From JALSKU01 sp964556545 (GTDB taxonomy: Bacteria; Campylobacterota; Campylobacteria; Campylobacterales; JALSKU01): a DNA stretch of 64,000 nucleotides. The position numbers and the translations under genes were made by a program. Within the stretch, counting starts at the first letter, position 1. Each line of letters opens with the position of its first letter. Location: assembly GCA_964556545.1 (NCBI GenBank), contig CAZKWE010000059.1, forward strand, positions 1-64,000, in the 5' to 3' direction. Below, one piece after another: positions 1-8,873 of the stretch. Below the pieces are notes generated by a model. That model saw only the letters and a program-made list of their open reading frames with translations, was not told the origin of the DNA and made no database searches.

Positions 1-527
1 ATTATCGCTTTATCTATGTTAAAGACTGAATGAAAAAGCTTTAAAAATATATCTTTATTTTTTATATTTGCAATCTTAAAATCAAGATACTTTTTATTTG
101 CACCATAGATAATATCTTGATAATCCCCAACCCCTTTTATAGCAGAAGTGCTAAAAACACTTTTTACATAAGCTCTAATCTCTTTAAAATCCAAAAGCTC
201 CAAGCCATTTTTTATCTTGTTTATATCAAACTTTTGAGCTGAAAAAATCTTTACTATCTCATTTGAAGTTTTATACATAAATATAAAAAACTCTTCAAAG
301 ATATAAAATATATAAGAGTTTTCATATCTAAAATAATACTCCTTAAAACCCATCTTATCGTTTGGGATTGCTAAAGATTTTACATCGCCACTATATAAAA
401 AATGGATAGCTCTTATAAAACTTGTTTTTCCGCTTCCGTTATCTCCAAGAAAAAATAGATCTTTTTCAAGCTTTACTCTTGCAAAATCAAAATTGGCACT
501 ATTTATAAGAATAATCTCTTTTAACAT
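1..527 (-). CDS. SMC-like ATPase, N-terminal part (3' end beyond the left edge)
   Basis: Partial gene read leftwards from an ATG at 527; 175 N-terminal residues are visible and the frame is open to the window edge. A P-loop, GDNGSGKTS, lies at residues 28-36, right behind a short hydrophobic strand. This is the layout of SMC/RecN-type ATPases, whose Walker A sits at the extreme N-terminus and whose Walker B lies hundreds of residues later after a coiled coil. The residues after the P-loop (AIHFLYSGD, then aromatic-rich sequence) remind me of MukB/MksF/JetC-type condensin ATPases, but that subfamily call is inference. Membership of a Wadjet or Mks operon cannot be decided because the partners would lie outside the window. 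The upstream 41-codon ORF ends 33 bases before this start. Confidence 0.6.
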   Translation of the reverse strand, partial: MLKEIILINSANFDFARVKLEKDLFFLGDNGSGKTSFIRAIHFLYSGDVKSLAIPNDKMGFKEYYFRYENSYIFYIFEEFFIFMYKTSNEIVKIFSAQKFDINKIKNGLELLDFKEIRAYVKSVFSTSAIKGVGDYQDIIYGANKKYLDFKIANIKNKDIFLKLFHSVFNIDKAI

Positions 528-560
528 TGTTTATTAACTCTTTATTTTTTATTCATTATA

Positions 561-686
561 TCATATTTTTAAAACTTTTTTATATACTTTTAGCTTCTCT
601 TCAAAGCTTATGGTTCTATACGCCGGTGAAGGGCTTAGAAGGTAAAAAGTTTTTACATCATTGGTTATTTTTTGCTCTTTATCCAT
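561..686 (-). CDS. Small ORF upstream of the SMC-like ATPase (41 aa)
   Basis: An ATG at 686 opens 41 codons ending in TGA at 561, 33 bases before the ATPase start and on the same strand. The peptide starts MDKEQKITND and continues with a charged, balanced composition (TFYLLSPSPAYRTISFEEKL) that reads more like protein than random AT-rich DNA. No clear Shine-Dalgarno precedes the ATG and there is an in-frame stop shortly upstream. It may therefore be the tail of a decayed larger gene rather than a functional small protein. I recognise no family. Confidence 0.35.
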   Translation of the reverse strand: MDKEQKITNDVKTFYLLSPSPAYRTISFEEKLKVYKKVLKI

Positions 687-795
687 TATTGCATAAGATA
701 TGTTTTAAAACGATTATTATCTTTAAAACCATAGCTTATATTGTGATAATAATATATTTAGAAGTATTATTTTGTTAAATGAGTGATATGTTTGT

Positions 796-1042
796 ATGAT
801 AACAAAAAGGCATACAATAGTAAAAGATAAAAAACTACTTGATAAATTCCGGAAGAGTGTGGGGTAATGTTGCAACTATGGATGAATGTATAGATTTTTG
901 CAAGAGTATTCAAATGATTTTAAATCTATTTCGAGTTACAATAATTAGTGTACATAAAATGTCTTATATAAATATTTGGAAAAATATTATCTTTTTAAGC
1001 TTTTATTTAATGATTATAATGTTAAAATTCCAGTTAGATTAA
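796..1042 (+). pseudogene. Probable relic of a small gene with a frameshift
   Basis: An ATG at 796 reads MITKRHTIVKDKKLLDKFRK and stops at 865-867. In the +1 frame the reading continues as NVATMDECIDFCKSIQ and runs to a stop ending at 1042. The two parts join smoothly if one G is removed from the GGGG run at 861-864, so this could be a small gene broken by a homopolymer slip. The second part decays into AT-rich, low-information sequence. No family is recognised. The rest of 687-1058 shows no other gene, only AT-rich sequence leading to the oadG ribosome-binding site. Confidence 0.25.
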
Positions 1043-1058
1043 CTTTAGGATATAAAAT

Positions 1059-1304
1059 ATGGATAATGTAGTTCTTATAGAAGAGGGGGTTAAATTTTTA
1101 GTCTTGGGAATGACTACGGTTTATGTTTTTCTCTATCTTATGGTAATAGTCCTCAAAATCGAATCAAAAATAGTACAAAAATATTTTCCTCCTCCTAAAA
1201 AAACACCTTCTCTATCAAAAAAATCTTCGGTAAAAATCTCAAACAATGAAGATGAAATAGTAGCTGTTATAACAGCGGCAATTATTGAGCACAGAAAAAA
1301 ATAA
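1059..1304 (+). CDS. oadG: Oxaloacetate decarboxylase gamma subunit
   Basis: Small subunit (81 aa) of the Na+-pumping oxaloacetate decarboxylase. It anchors the alpha subunit to the membrane beta subunit and helps assemble the complex. One transmembrane helix lies at about residues 13-33, followed by a proline-rich cytoplasmic stretch (YFPPPKK) and a short C-terminal helix (VAVITAAIIEHRKK), the usual OadG layout. It is first in the operon oadG-oadA-oadB-pckA; only nine bases, including AAGGA, separate it from oadA. The family is poorly conserved at sequence level, so the call rests on size, topology and position. Confidence 0.85.
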   Translation: MDNVVLIEEGVKFLVLGMTTVYVFLYLMVIVLKIESKIVQKYFPPPKKTPSLSKKSSVKISNNEDEIVAVITAAIIEHRKK

Positions 1305-1313
1305 GGAAAAAAT

Positions 1314-3119
1314 ATGGCAAAAAAACTTATAGATATAATGGATACAAGTTTCAGAGACGGTTTTCAGTCTGTCTTTGGTGCAAGGGTTCTTTTGAATGAT
1401 TTTATAGATGCGGTATCTGTTGCAAAAGAAGCCGGAATCAGCCATTTTGAATTTGGAGGTGGTGCCAGATTTCAAAGCCCTTTTTTTTACTTAAATGAAA
1501 ATGCTTTTGATATGATGGATAAGTTTAGGGAAGTTGTAGGACCCGAAGCAAATCTGCAAACCCTTGCCCGTGGCGTCAATACGGTTATGCTTGATACCGC
1601 AAGCAGTGAAATGATAGATTTGCATGCAAAACTTTTTAAAAAACACGGAACAACAACCATAAGAAATTTTGATGCTTTAAATGATATTGAAAATTTAAAA
1701 TACAGTGGAGAGTGTATAAAAAGATACGGATTGAAACATGAGATAGTTGTTACTATGATGGAATTGCCTCCGGGATGCAAAGGTGCTCATGATGTGGCAT
1801 TTTATGAAAAAGTTTTAAGAAATATATTGGATAGTGAAATTGAGTATGACAGTGTCTGCTTTAAAGATGCAAGCGGAACTTCCAATCCTCATAAAGTTTA
1901 TGAAACTATCAAAATGGCAAAAAAATTGCTTCCTGAAAATATCCATGTAAGACTTCATACTCATGAAACAGCAGGAGTTAGTGTTTCATGTTATCTTGCC
2001 GCACTTGATGCCGGAGTTGACGGTATAGACTTGGCTGCAAGTCCGGTAAGTGGCGGAACAAGTCAGCCTGATATTCTTACCTTAATGCATGCTACCAAAG
2101 GAACCGATTATGATCTTGGCGGTCTTGACAAAGAAAAAATTTTAAAATATGAAACATTTTTCAAAGAGAAATTAAAAGATTATTTTATTCCTCCGGAGGC
2201 CACGGCGGTTTCTCCGATAATTCCTTTTTCTCCAATGCCCGGAGGTGCTTTGACGGCAAATACGCAAATGATGAGAGATAATAATATACTTGATAAATTT
2301 CCGGAAGTTATAAATGCAATGAGAGAAGTTGTAGAAAAAGGCGGATACGGTACAAGCGTAACTCCCGTGAGCCAGTTTTATTTTCAGCAGGCCTTTAACA
2401 ATGTAATGTTCGGACCATGGAAAAAGATTGCTGAAGGCTATGGAAGAATGGTTTTGGGATATTTTGGAAAAACCCCGGTTGAGCCGGATTTAGAAATAAT
2501 AAAACTTGCAAGCGATCAGTTAAAGCTTCAGCCGACTACTAAAACAGCTCTTGAGCTTGCAAATGAGGACCCTAACAAATCAAGAGAGTATTTTGTAAAA
2601 ATGCTTGAAGATGAAAATATAGAAACTACTGAAGAAAATATTTTTATAGCCGCAGCATGTAAAGAAAAGGGTATAGCATTTTTAAAAGGCGAAGCAAAAA
2701 TAAATGTTAGAAAAATATCTCAAATGAAAGAGAAAGAAAGTATAAAAAAAGGTGGAGAAAAAATGAGCGGAAGTTATACTGTTATGGTAAATGGAAAAAA
2801 ATACAATGTAGATGTGCTCGAAGGTAAAGATGCAAATATCTCTGTTACTCGGGCTGAACCAGAAAAAGAGGTTAAGAAAGAGACTCCTTTGGAAATTGAT
2901 TCCATAGAGGGTGATGAAGTATTTTCAACACTGCCGGGAAGTGTCTTTAAAATTGTTGCAAATGTCGGAGATGAAGTAAAAAAAGATGATGTTGTAATGA
3001 TTTTGGAAGCTATGAAAATGGAGATAGAAGTTGTGGCACCAAAAAGCGGTACCATAAAATCCATAAATGTAAGTCAGGGCGAGAATGTAGAAAACGGCCA
3101 ATTACTTTTTGTTTTGTGA
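1314..3119 (+). CDS. oadA: Oxaloacetate decarboxylase alpha subunit (biotin protein)
   Basis: Cytoplasmic carboxyltransferase subunit (601 aa) that moves the carboxyl group of oxaloacetate to biotin, leaving pyruvate. The N-terminal TIM barrel begins with the metal-binding motif DTSFRDGFQS at residues 10-19. A conserved carboxylase domain follows, then a linker and a C-terminal biotinyl domain with EAMKME, the biotinylated lysine being near residue 568. Homologues also act as subunit B of two-part pyruvate carboxylases. Here the flanking oadG and oadB make a Na+-pumping decarboxylase the better reading. The neighbouring pckA places the complex at the phosphoenolpyruvate-pyruvate-oxaloacetate node. 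Confidence 0.92.
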   Translation: MAKKLIDIMDTSFRDGFQSVFGARVLLNDFIDAVSVAKEAGISHFEFGGGARFQSPFFYLNENAFDMMDKFREVVGPEANLQTLARGVNTVMLDTASSEMIDLHAKLFKKHGTTTIRNFDALNDIENLKYSGECIKRYGLKHEIVVTMMELPPGCKGAHDVAFYEKVLRNILDSEIEYDSVCFKDASGTSNPHKVYETIKMAKKLLPENIHVRLHTHETAGVSVSCYLAALDAGVDGIDLAASPVSGGTSQPDILTLMHATKGTDYDLGGLDKEKILKYETFFKEKLKDYFIPPEATAVSPIIPFSPMPGGALTANTQMMRDNNILDKFPEVINAMREVVEKGGYGTSVTPVSQFYFQQAFNNVMFGPWKKIAEGYGRMVLGYFGKTPVEPDLEIIKLASDQLKLQPTTKTALELANEDPNKSREYFVKMLEDENIETTEENIFIAAACKEKGIAFLKGEAKINVRKISQMKEKESIKKGGEKMSGSYTVMVNGKKYNVDVLEGKDANISVTRAEPEKEVKKETPLEIDSIEGDEVFSTLPGSVFKIVANVGDEVKKDDVVMILEAMKMEIEVVAPKSGTIKSINVSQGENVENGQLLFVL

Positions 3120-3143
3120 TGTAAAAGTATTGAGGAAAAAACA

Positions 3144-4478
3144 ATGAAAAAAATTCTTTATCTTATATTGCTTGCTGTTTTATTTTTTGGCACCGTCAAT
3201 CTTTCTGCCTCTCAAAAGAGTATCAATCTGCAAGAAAATACAAAAAAAGAGCATTATTCAAAAGAGTACAAATCTGTCTCTATAACTCAATTGTTTAAAA
3301 ATTTTTATAAAACAACAGGCATTTATGCTTTTTTAAATCCAAAAGAGGGTGCAACCAATGCTTTGGGCGAACCTTTGAGTAAATTTGCCCAAAGTTGGGG
3401 CAGAATAATAATGATATTGATAACATTTTTACTCTTTTATCTTGCCATTGCTAAAGGTTTTGAACCATTGCTATTGCTTCCCATAGCTTTTGGCGGATTG
3501 CTTGCAAATATACCTTTGGCAAATATTATCGGGCATGAAGGGTTTATAGGTACTTTGTTTGATGCGGGTATAAAAAATGAGCTATTTCCTCTGATAATCT
3601 TTATGGGGGTTGGAGCATTGACTGATTTTGGACCGCTGTTGGCCAATCCGAAAACTGCACTTCTTGGAGCTGCAGCACAGTTTGGAATATTTGGTTCGCT
3701 TCTTGGAGCTGTTCTTTTAAGTCAATATACTCCGTTTTTTGATTTTACGCTAAAAGATGCATCCGCAATATCAATTATAGGCGGAGCCGATGGTCCTACT
3801 TCCATATTTGTAGCATCAAAACTATCGCCTGACTTGATGGGAGCGATAGCGGTTGCCGCATATTCATATATGGCACTTGTACCTATCATTCAGCCTCCGA
3901 TAATGAGATTGTTTACAACAAAAGAAGAAAGAAAGATAAAAATGAAGCAGCTTAGAGAAGTCAGCAAGCTTGAAAAAATGCTTTTTCCTTTGACTGTGCT
4001 TATACTATCCATACTGATTTTACCAGAATCAACACCTCTTATAGGAGCATTGACATTTGGTAATTTTGCAAAAGTATCAGGTGTTGTTGACAGACTTTCA
4101 AATACAATGCAAAATGCTTTGATAAATATAGTTACAATATTTTTGGGGCTCGGAGTCGGATCCAAACTCGCAGCAGAAAAGTTTTTGGTAGCTGATACGC
4201 TTGGTATTCTTGCTATAGGCTTGGTTGCATTTGCCATAGGTACTATGGCCGGAGTTTTAATGGCTAAAATAATGAATAAATTCTCAAAAGATCCAATCAA
4301 TCCTCTTATAGGATCAGCAGGAGTCAGTGCTGTTCCAATGGCGGCAAGAGTGTCAAATAAAGTTGGAATGCAAGAGGATAAGACCAATATGCTTTTAATG
4401 CATGCTATGGGTCCGAATGTGGCTGGTGTTATAGGTTCGGCGGTTGCGGCAGGTGTGTTGCTTTCAATATTTAAATAG
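3144..4478 (+). CDS. oadB: Oxaloacetate decarboxylase beta subunit (Na+ pump)
   Basis: Integral membrane subunit (444 aa) that decarboxylates carboxybiotin and couples this to export of Na+. The protein is hydrophobic throughout its second half and carries the family hallmark GGADGPTSIF near residues 213-222, where the buried aspartate is required for Na+ transport. The N-terminus has a signal-like helix and a soluble stretch of about 60 residues before the first helices of the core. It lies 24 bases after oadA with a GAGGAA ribosome-binding site and 14 bases before pckA, so the four genes are probably one transcript. Length and motif leave little doubt about the family. Confidence 0.93.
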   Translation: MKKILYLILLAVLFFGTVNLSASQKSINLQENTKKEHYSKEYKSVSITQLFKNFYKTTGIYAFLNPKEGATNALGEPLSKFAQSWGRIIMILITFLLFYLAIAKGFEPLLLLPIAFGGLLANIPLANIIGHEGFIGTLFDAGIKNELFPLIIFMGVGALTDFGPLLANPKTALLGAAAQFGIFGSLLGAVLLSQYTPFFDFTLKDASAISIIGGADGPTSIFVASKLSPDLMGAIAVAAYSYMALVPIIQPPIMRLFTTKEERKIKMKQLREVSKLEKMLFPLTVLILSILILPESTPLIGALTFGNFAKVSGVVDRLSNTMQNALINIVTIFLGLGVGSKLAAEKFLVADTLGILAIGLVAFAIGTMAGVLMAKIMNKFSKDPINPLIGSAGVSAVPMAARVSNKVGMQEDKTNMLLMHAMGPNVAGVIGSAVAAGVLLSIFK

Positions 4479-4492
4479 TAGGAGTTTTTTAA

Positions 4493-6070
4493 ATGTCAGT
4501 TATAAAAGAGTTGGAAGGCGTAGGAATACAGGATATAAAAAAAGTTTATCATAATTTGGATTATGATGATTTATATAAACACGAAGTGGAAAATCACGAA
4601 GGATATGTAACTAACAGCGGGTGCGTTAGTGTTGATACGGGTGTTTTTACAGGTAGAAGCCCTAAGGATAAATACTTTGTAGATCAGCCACCTTCAAATA
4701 AATATATAGCTTGGGGCGATATAAACCATCCCGTATCAAAAGAGATATTTGATAAATTGTTTATTAAGGCAAAAGAGCAGTTAAGCGGAAAAGAGCTTTA
4801 TGTTCAAGATGCATTTGCCGGTGCCAGTAAAAACAGCAAAAAAGCCATAAGAGTTATATCTGAAATTGCATGGCAGGCACATTTTGTAAAAAATATGTTT
4901 ATCAGGCCGGATAGTGATGAGCTTAAAAATTTTAAACCTGATTTTACTCTTTTTGTTGCCAGCAAAACTACAAATGAAGAGTGGAAAGAAGAGGGGCTTA
5001 ATTCTGATGTCTTTGTAGTTTTCAATATAGAAGAAAATATAGCGGTAATTGGCGGAACATGGTATGGAGGAGAGATAAAAAAAGGTGTATTTTCTATGAT
5101 GAACTATTGGCTTCCTTTGGAGGGTAAACTTGGAATGCACTGCTCTGCCAATGTTGGAAAAGATGATGATGTGGCTCTCTTTTTCGGTCTTAGCGGTACG
5201 GGAAAAACTACTCTCTCAACTGATCCCAACAGAGCTTTGATAGGTGATGACGAACATGGATGGGATGAAGATGGTGTATTTAACTTTGAAGGCGGATGTT
5301 ATGCAAAAGTTATCAATCTTGATCCTTCAAGTGAGCCTGAGATATATGCGGCTATAAAAAGAGATGCTTTATTGGAAAATGTTGTAATTGCAGAGAATGG
5401 AAAAGTTGATTATAGCGATAAAAGTAAAACTGAAAATACAAGAGTTTCTTATCCTATATATCATATAGAAAATCACTGCCATACTTTACAGGCGGGCCAT
5501 CCTAAAAATATTATATTTTTAACTGCGGATGCTTTTGGAGTTTTGCCTCCTGTTAGCAAACTTACAAAAGAGCAGGCAATGTATTATTTTTTGAGCGGAT
5601 ATACTGCAAAAGTAGCCGGAACAGAAAGGGGTATAACTGAGCCTGTGGCAACATTTAGCTCTTGTTTCGGAGAGCCGTTTTTGCCTTTGCATCCTACGGT
5701 TTATGCCAAACTGCTTGGAGAAAAGATAGATAAACATAATGTAAATGTTTATCTTGTCAATACCGGATGGAGCGGAGGAGCTTACGGAGTTGGTAAAAGA
5801 ATGAGCATAAAAGCTACAAGAAGATGTATAAATGCTATACTTGACGGAAGTATAAACGATAGTGAATTTGAAATACTTCCCGTATTTAATTTATCCGTAC
5901 CAAAAACTCTTGAAGGAGTTGATAGCAATATACTAAATCCGAGAAATACATGGGATGATAAAGAAAAATATGACCAAACCAGAGATAAATTGGCTTCTAT
6001 GTTCATAGAAAATTTTAAAAAATATATTACCGATGAGAGTGACTACTCAAAATTTGGTCCGTCTTTGTAA
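4493..6070 (+). CDS. pckA: Phosphoenolpyruvate carboxykinase (ATP)
   Basis: Converts oxaloacetate and ATP to phosphoenolpyruvate, ADP and CO2, the first committed step of gluconeogenesis (525 aa, normal length). The kinase-type P-loop GLSGTGKTTLS is at about residues 232-242, followed closely by the metal-binding GDDEHGWDEDG segment. The N-terminal TGRSPKDK substrate-binding motif is also present. The P-loop form and size mark the ATP-dependent, not the GTP-dependent, family. AGGAG precedes the ATG. Being in one operon with the Na+-linked oxaloacetate decarboxylase suggests joint control of oxaloacetate use. Confidence 0.95.
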   Translation: MSVIKELEGVGIQDIKKVYHNLDYDDLYKHEVENHEGYVTNSGCVSVDTGVFTGRSPKDKYFVDQPPSNKYIAWGDINHPVSKEIFDKLFIKAKEQLSGKELYVQDAFAGASKNSKKAIRVISEIAWQAHFVKNMFIRPDSDELKNFKPDFTLFVASKTTNEEWKEEGLNSDVFVVFNIEENIAVIGGTWYGGEIKKGVFSMMNYWLPLEGKLGMHCSANVGKDDDVALFFGLSGTGKTTLSTDPNRALIGDDEHGWDEDGVFNFEGGCYAKVINLDPSSEPEIYAAIKRDALLENVVIAENGKVDYSDKSKTENTRVSYPIYHIENHCHTLQAGHPKNIIFLTADAFGVLPPVSKLTKEQAMYYFLSGYTAKVAGTERGITEPVATFSSCFGEPFLPLHPTVYAKLLGEKIDKHNVNVYLVNTGWSGGAYGVGKRMSIKATRRCINAILDGSINDSEFEILPVFNLSVPKTLEGVDSNILNPRNTWDDKEKYDQTRDKLASMFIENFKKYITDESDYSKFGPSL

Positions 6071-6081
6071 AAAACCGTATA

Positions 6082-6111
6082 TGCCAATTCTCAAATTATA
6101 GAAGATTGGTA
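6082..6111 (+). terminator. Possible weak terminator after pckA
   Basis: Imperfect hairpin between pckA and argH: TGCCAATTCT pairs with AGAAGATTGGTA across an 8-base loop, with single-base bulges. It is followed by TTTTAAC. The U-run is short, so termination would be partial at best. Confidence 0.3.
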
Positions 6112-6134
6112 TTTTAACATTTAAGGAAAAAGTA

Positions 6135-7523
6135 TTGTCTAAAGTTGCTTCAGGAAAGATAAAAGAACCGAGTTCAAAATTGCTTGATGAATTCAATGCA
6201 TCAATTTTTTTTGACAAAGAGTTGTATATTGAAGATATAAGAGGTTCAATTGCTCATGTCAAAATGCTTGCGAAAAAAGGTATCATAACCCATGAAAGTA
6301 AAGATAAAATTATCAAGGGATTACAACAAATTCAAAAAGAGATAGAAAACGGCGAGTATAAGTTTGATATAAAAGATGAAGATATACATATGTCTATAGA
6401 AAATCGCTTAACCCAACTTATTGGCAATGATGCAAAAAGAATGCATACGGCAAGAAGCAGAAATGATCAGGTTGCCCTTGATTTTAGAATGTATGTTTTA
6501 AAAAGCAATAAAGAGATTGTAACACTTTTGCTAAAACTTGAAAAAGTTTTGCTTGAAATTGAAGAAAAACATACCGATACCCTGCTTCCGGGTATGACTC
6601 ATCTACAACATGCCCAACCTATAAATCTATCTTATCATTTTTTAGCATACAGTTCAATGTTTAAAAGAGATATAGATAGATTTGAAGATTCTTTTAAAAG
6701 AAATAATATTTCTCCGATAGGATGTGCCGCACTTGCCGGAACTCCCTATGAGACGGACAGAGAATATGAAGCCAAACTTCTTGGTTTTGATAAAGTCAGT
6801 ATAAATTGTCTTGACACTGTAAGTGATAGGGATTTTGCATTGGAGATACTTTTTAACATATCTGTGCTGATGATGCATATATCAAGAATTTCTGAAGAAA
6901 TTATTCTTTGGAGCAGTAGTGAGTTCGGATTTGTTGAACTTAGCGATGCATACAGTACAAGCAGTTCAATAATGCCTCAAAAGAAAAATCCCGATGTACC
7001 CGAACTTCTTCGTGGAAAAACAGGCAGAACTTATGGCAATCTTGTCTCTCTTTTGACAGTTATGAAGGGCTTGCCTCTTGCTTACAATAAAGATATGCAA
7101 GAAGACAAGGAGGGTGTTTTTGACAGTGTTAAAACCGCAAAAATTTCTATAAAAATACTTACTGAAGCATTAAAGACAATGAGTATAAAAAAGGATAAAA
7201 TGCAAAAAGCTACAAAAATCGGGCATTTAAGTGCTACTGATTTGGCTGATTATCTAACTGAAAAATGCGGCTATGCTTTTAGAGATGCATATAAACTTAC
7301 AGGAGATATTGTAGGATATGCCGATGAAGCAGGAAAAGATATAAGTGAAATAACTCTTCAGGAGCTTAAAAAGTTTGAGCCTAAAATTGAATATGATATA
7401 ATCGACAAACTGCAGTTGAAAAATTCTATGAATGCAAGAAATTCACAAGGCGGGACATCACAAAAACAGACTGAAAAACAGATAAAATTTTTTAAAAACT
7501 GGTTAGAAAATAAACTACTATAA
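6135..7523 (+). CDS. argH: Argininosuccinate lyase
   Basis: Cleaves argininosuccinate to arginine and fumarate, the last step of arginine synthesis (462 aa). The superfamily signature SSIMPQKKNPD, with its catalytic-loop serine, lies at residues 276-286. The HTARSRNDQV segment and the N-terminal substrate site are also present. The start is a TTG at 6135, chosen because AAGGA sits eight bases upstream and no ATG fits. The last 32 bases overlap the end of the convergent AEC carrier gene. argD lies elsewhere in the window, so arginine genes are scattered here. Confidence 0.95.
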   Translation: MSKVASGKIKEPSSKLLDEFNASIFFDKELYIEDIRGSIAHVKMLAKKGIITHESKDKIIKGLQQIQKEIENGEYKFDIKDEDIHMSIENRLTQLIGNDAKRMHTARSRNDQVALDFRMYVLKSNKEIVTLLLKLEKVLLEIEEKHTDTLLPGMTHLQHAQPINLSYHFLAYSSMFKRDIDRFEDSFKRNNISPIGCAALAGTPYETDREYEAKLLGFDKVSINCLDTVSDRDFALEILFNISVLMMHISRISEEIILWSSSEFGFVELSDAYSTSSSIMPQKKNPDVPELLRGKTGRTYGNLVSLLTVMKGLPLAYNKDMQEDKEGVFDSVKTAKISIKILTEALKTMSIKKDKMQKATKIGHLSATDLADYLTEKCGYAFRDAYKLTGDIVGYADEAGKDISEITLQELKKFEPKIEYDIIDKLQLKNSMNARNSQGGTSQKQTEKQIKFFKNWLENKLL

Positions 7524-8397
7524 TTATATAGGGAATAAAAATTAATGAACTTACAAATACTATGGTGGTAACACTTTGGGGTTTGCATTCAAATATACTT
7601 GCCAAACTGACATTTGTAATTGCCAAAGGTACAAGCAACTCTAAAATGGTTGATTTTAAAGCTATAGCGTTTATGTTTAAAAAATGCAGTATTGCAAAAG
7701 AGAGTATCGGAATTAATATAAATTTTATAATCATTGAAAGAGATAAAAGTTTTAAATTTATCTCTTTTATTTTTACCTTATATAAAAACATACCAAAAAT
7801 TAAAAGTTGCATAATGATTGCGCCGTAAGCTCCCATTTGTAAATTTTTAAAAAAAGTTTTATTGATATTTATATCAAACAGATTAAATAAAATAGCTATT
7901 AACGAAGCCCATATAATAGGCATTTTAAAAACATTTTTAAATGATTTCAATATTCCGAAACTTCCTCTTGAATAAATATAAGTACCAACTGTATACACAA
8001 AAAACATACTCATTGTATTGATAAGCGAAGTATATATAACGGAATCTTCTCCAAAAAGTGCAATGCCAAGCGGTATTCCTATGCTTCCGGTTACACCTGT
8101 GACACTGGCCATTGAGAGAATTGATCTCTCTTTAGGGTCATTAAAAAATTTTTTAGCAATATAAATACTCATACAAAGAGCCAAAAGGGATATAAAAAGA
8201 TAGATAAAGGGTATTTTTATAATGGATATATCTATTTTTTTAGTCAAAAGCCCCCAAAAAGCAAGTATAGGTAAAAGAAAATAAATATTTAATTTTACTA
8301 TAGTTCTTTCATCTATTTCATCTTTGAATTTTGCTTTTGCAATATATCCGAGAGTTACAAAAAAATATATAGACAAGATGGAAATAAAATTGTCCAA
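7492..8397 (-). CDS. AEC-family transporter (auxin efflux carrier type)
   Basis: Predicted inner-membrane carrier (301 aa) with about ten hydrophobic helices and the two inverted halves typical of the AEC/bile-acid-sodium-symporter fold. The glycine-rich stretch GVTGSIGIPLGIALFG around the first-half crossover fits the family. The substrate cannot be told from sequence; bacterial members move organic acids such as malate or malonate. The start is a TTG at 8397, only 16 bases after the HIT gene, so the two are probably co-transcribed. Its stop lies inside argH, giving a 32-base tail-to-tail overlap. Confidence 0.85.
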   Translation of the reverse strand: MDNFISILSIYFFVTLGYIAKAKFKDEIDERTIVKLNIYFLLPILAFWGLLTKKIDISIIKIPFIYLFISLLALCMSIYIAKKFFNDPKERSILSMASVTGVTGSIGIPLGIALFGEDSVIYTSLINTMSMFFVYTVGTYIYSRGSFGILKSFKNVFKMPIIWASLIAILFNLFDININKTFFKNLQMGAYGAIIMQLLIFGMFLYKVKIKEINLKLLSLSMIIKFILIPILSFAILHFLNINAIALKSTILELLVPLAITNVSLASIFECKPQSVTTIVFVSSLIFIPYIIIVVYFLTSF

Positions 8398-8413
8398 AAC
8401 CGTTTCTTAAATT

Positions 8414-8770
8414 TTATAAATATTTTTTATTTTCATCCGGGGTCAATTGAGGCCATAACAGTTTGGTTCCTCCAAGAATATGAAAGTGCAGATGCATTAC
8501 TTCCTGCCCGCCGTCCTCACCATTGTTTACAATCAGCCTGTATCCTCTTTGGTCTAATTCTAAAATTTTAGCAACCTCTTGTATAAAAAGAGTTATTTTT
8601 GCCATAAGTTCAGGTGTTGCATTTTGAAATTTTTCTATATGTGTTTTAGGAATAACAAGTATATGAACAGGGGCTTTTGGATTGACATCATGAAAAGCTA
8701 AAAAATCTTCATTTTCATGTACTTTATTTGAAGGTATTTCGCCTTTTACAATTTTGCAAAATATACACAT
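8414..8770 (-). CDS. hinT: Histidine-triad nucleotide-binding protein (HIT family)
   Basis: Small cytosolic nucleotide hydrolase (118 aa) of the HinT branch, which removes phosphoramidate-linked groups from AMP and related compounds. The N-terminus CIFCKIVKGEIPS and the C-terminal active-site motif HLHFHILGG (H-x-H-x-H) are both intact. GGAGG lies just upstream of the ATG. In related genomes a HIT gene also sits next to pheS; here it is divergent from the PAP2 gene that precedes the pheST cluster. Confidence 0.9.
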   Translation of the reverse strand: MCIFCKIVKGEIPSNKVHENEDFLAFHDVNPKAPVHILVIPKTHIEKFQNATPELMAKITLFIQEVAKILELDQRGYRLIVNNGEDGGQEVMHLHFHILGGTKLLWPQLTPDENKKYL

Positions 8771-8873
8771 ATCTTTACCTCCGTTTTTATCTGTATTATA
8801 TCAAAAAAAATGTATAATTTTGCAAAATTTCGGTTTGTATATTGTAAATACTTGATTGATTTGAAGGATATGT

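Larger units (their letters stand above)
528..1058. other. 531-bp gene-poor gap
   Basis: Apart from the 41-codon ORF on the minus strand (561-686) and the frameshifted relic on the plus strand (796-1042), I find no credible gene here. The sequence is strongly AT-rich. AGGA at about 1047-1050 serves as ribosome-binding site for oadG. No tRNA, repeat array or inverted repeat longer than a few bases is visible. Confidence 0.5.

Noticed and set aside
527..778. 83-codon plus-strand ORF rich in Phe, Leu and Ile
   Set aside because: It is antisense to the better minus-strand ORF 561-686 and has the composition of AT-rich noise; no ribosome-binding site.
3890..4387. 165-codon minus-strand ORF inside oadB
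   Set aside because: Mirror of a hydrophobic gene; repetitive composition, no ribosome-binding site, and the sense gene is certain.
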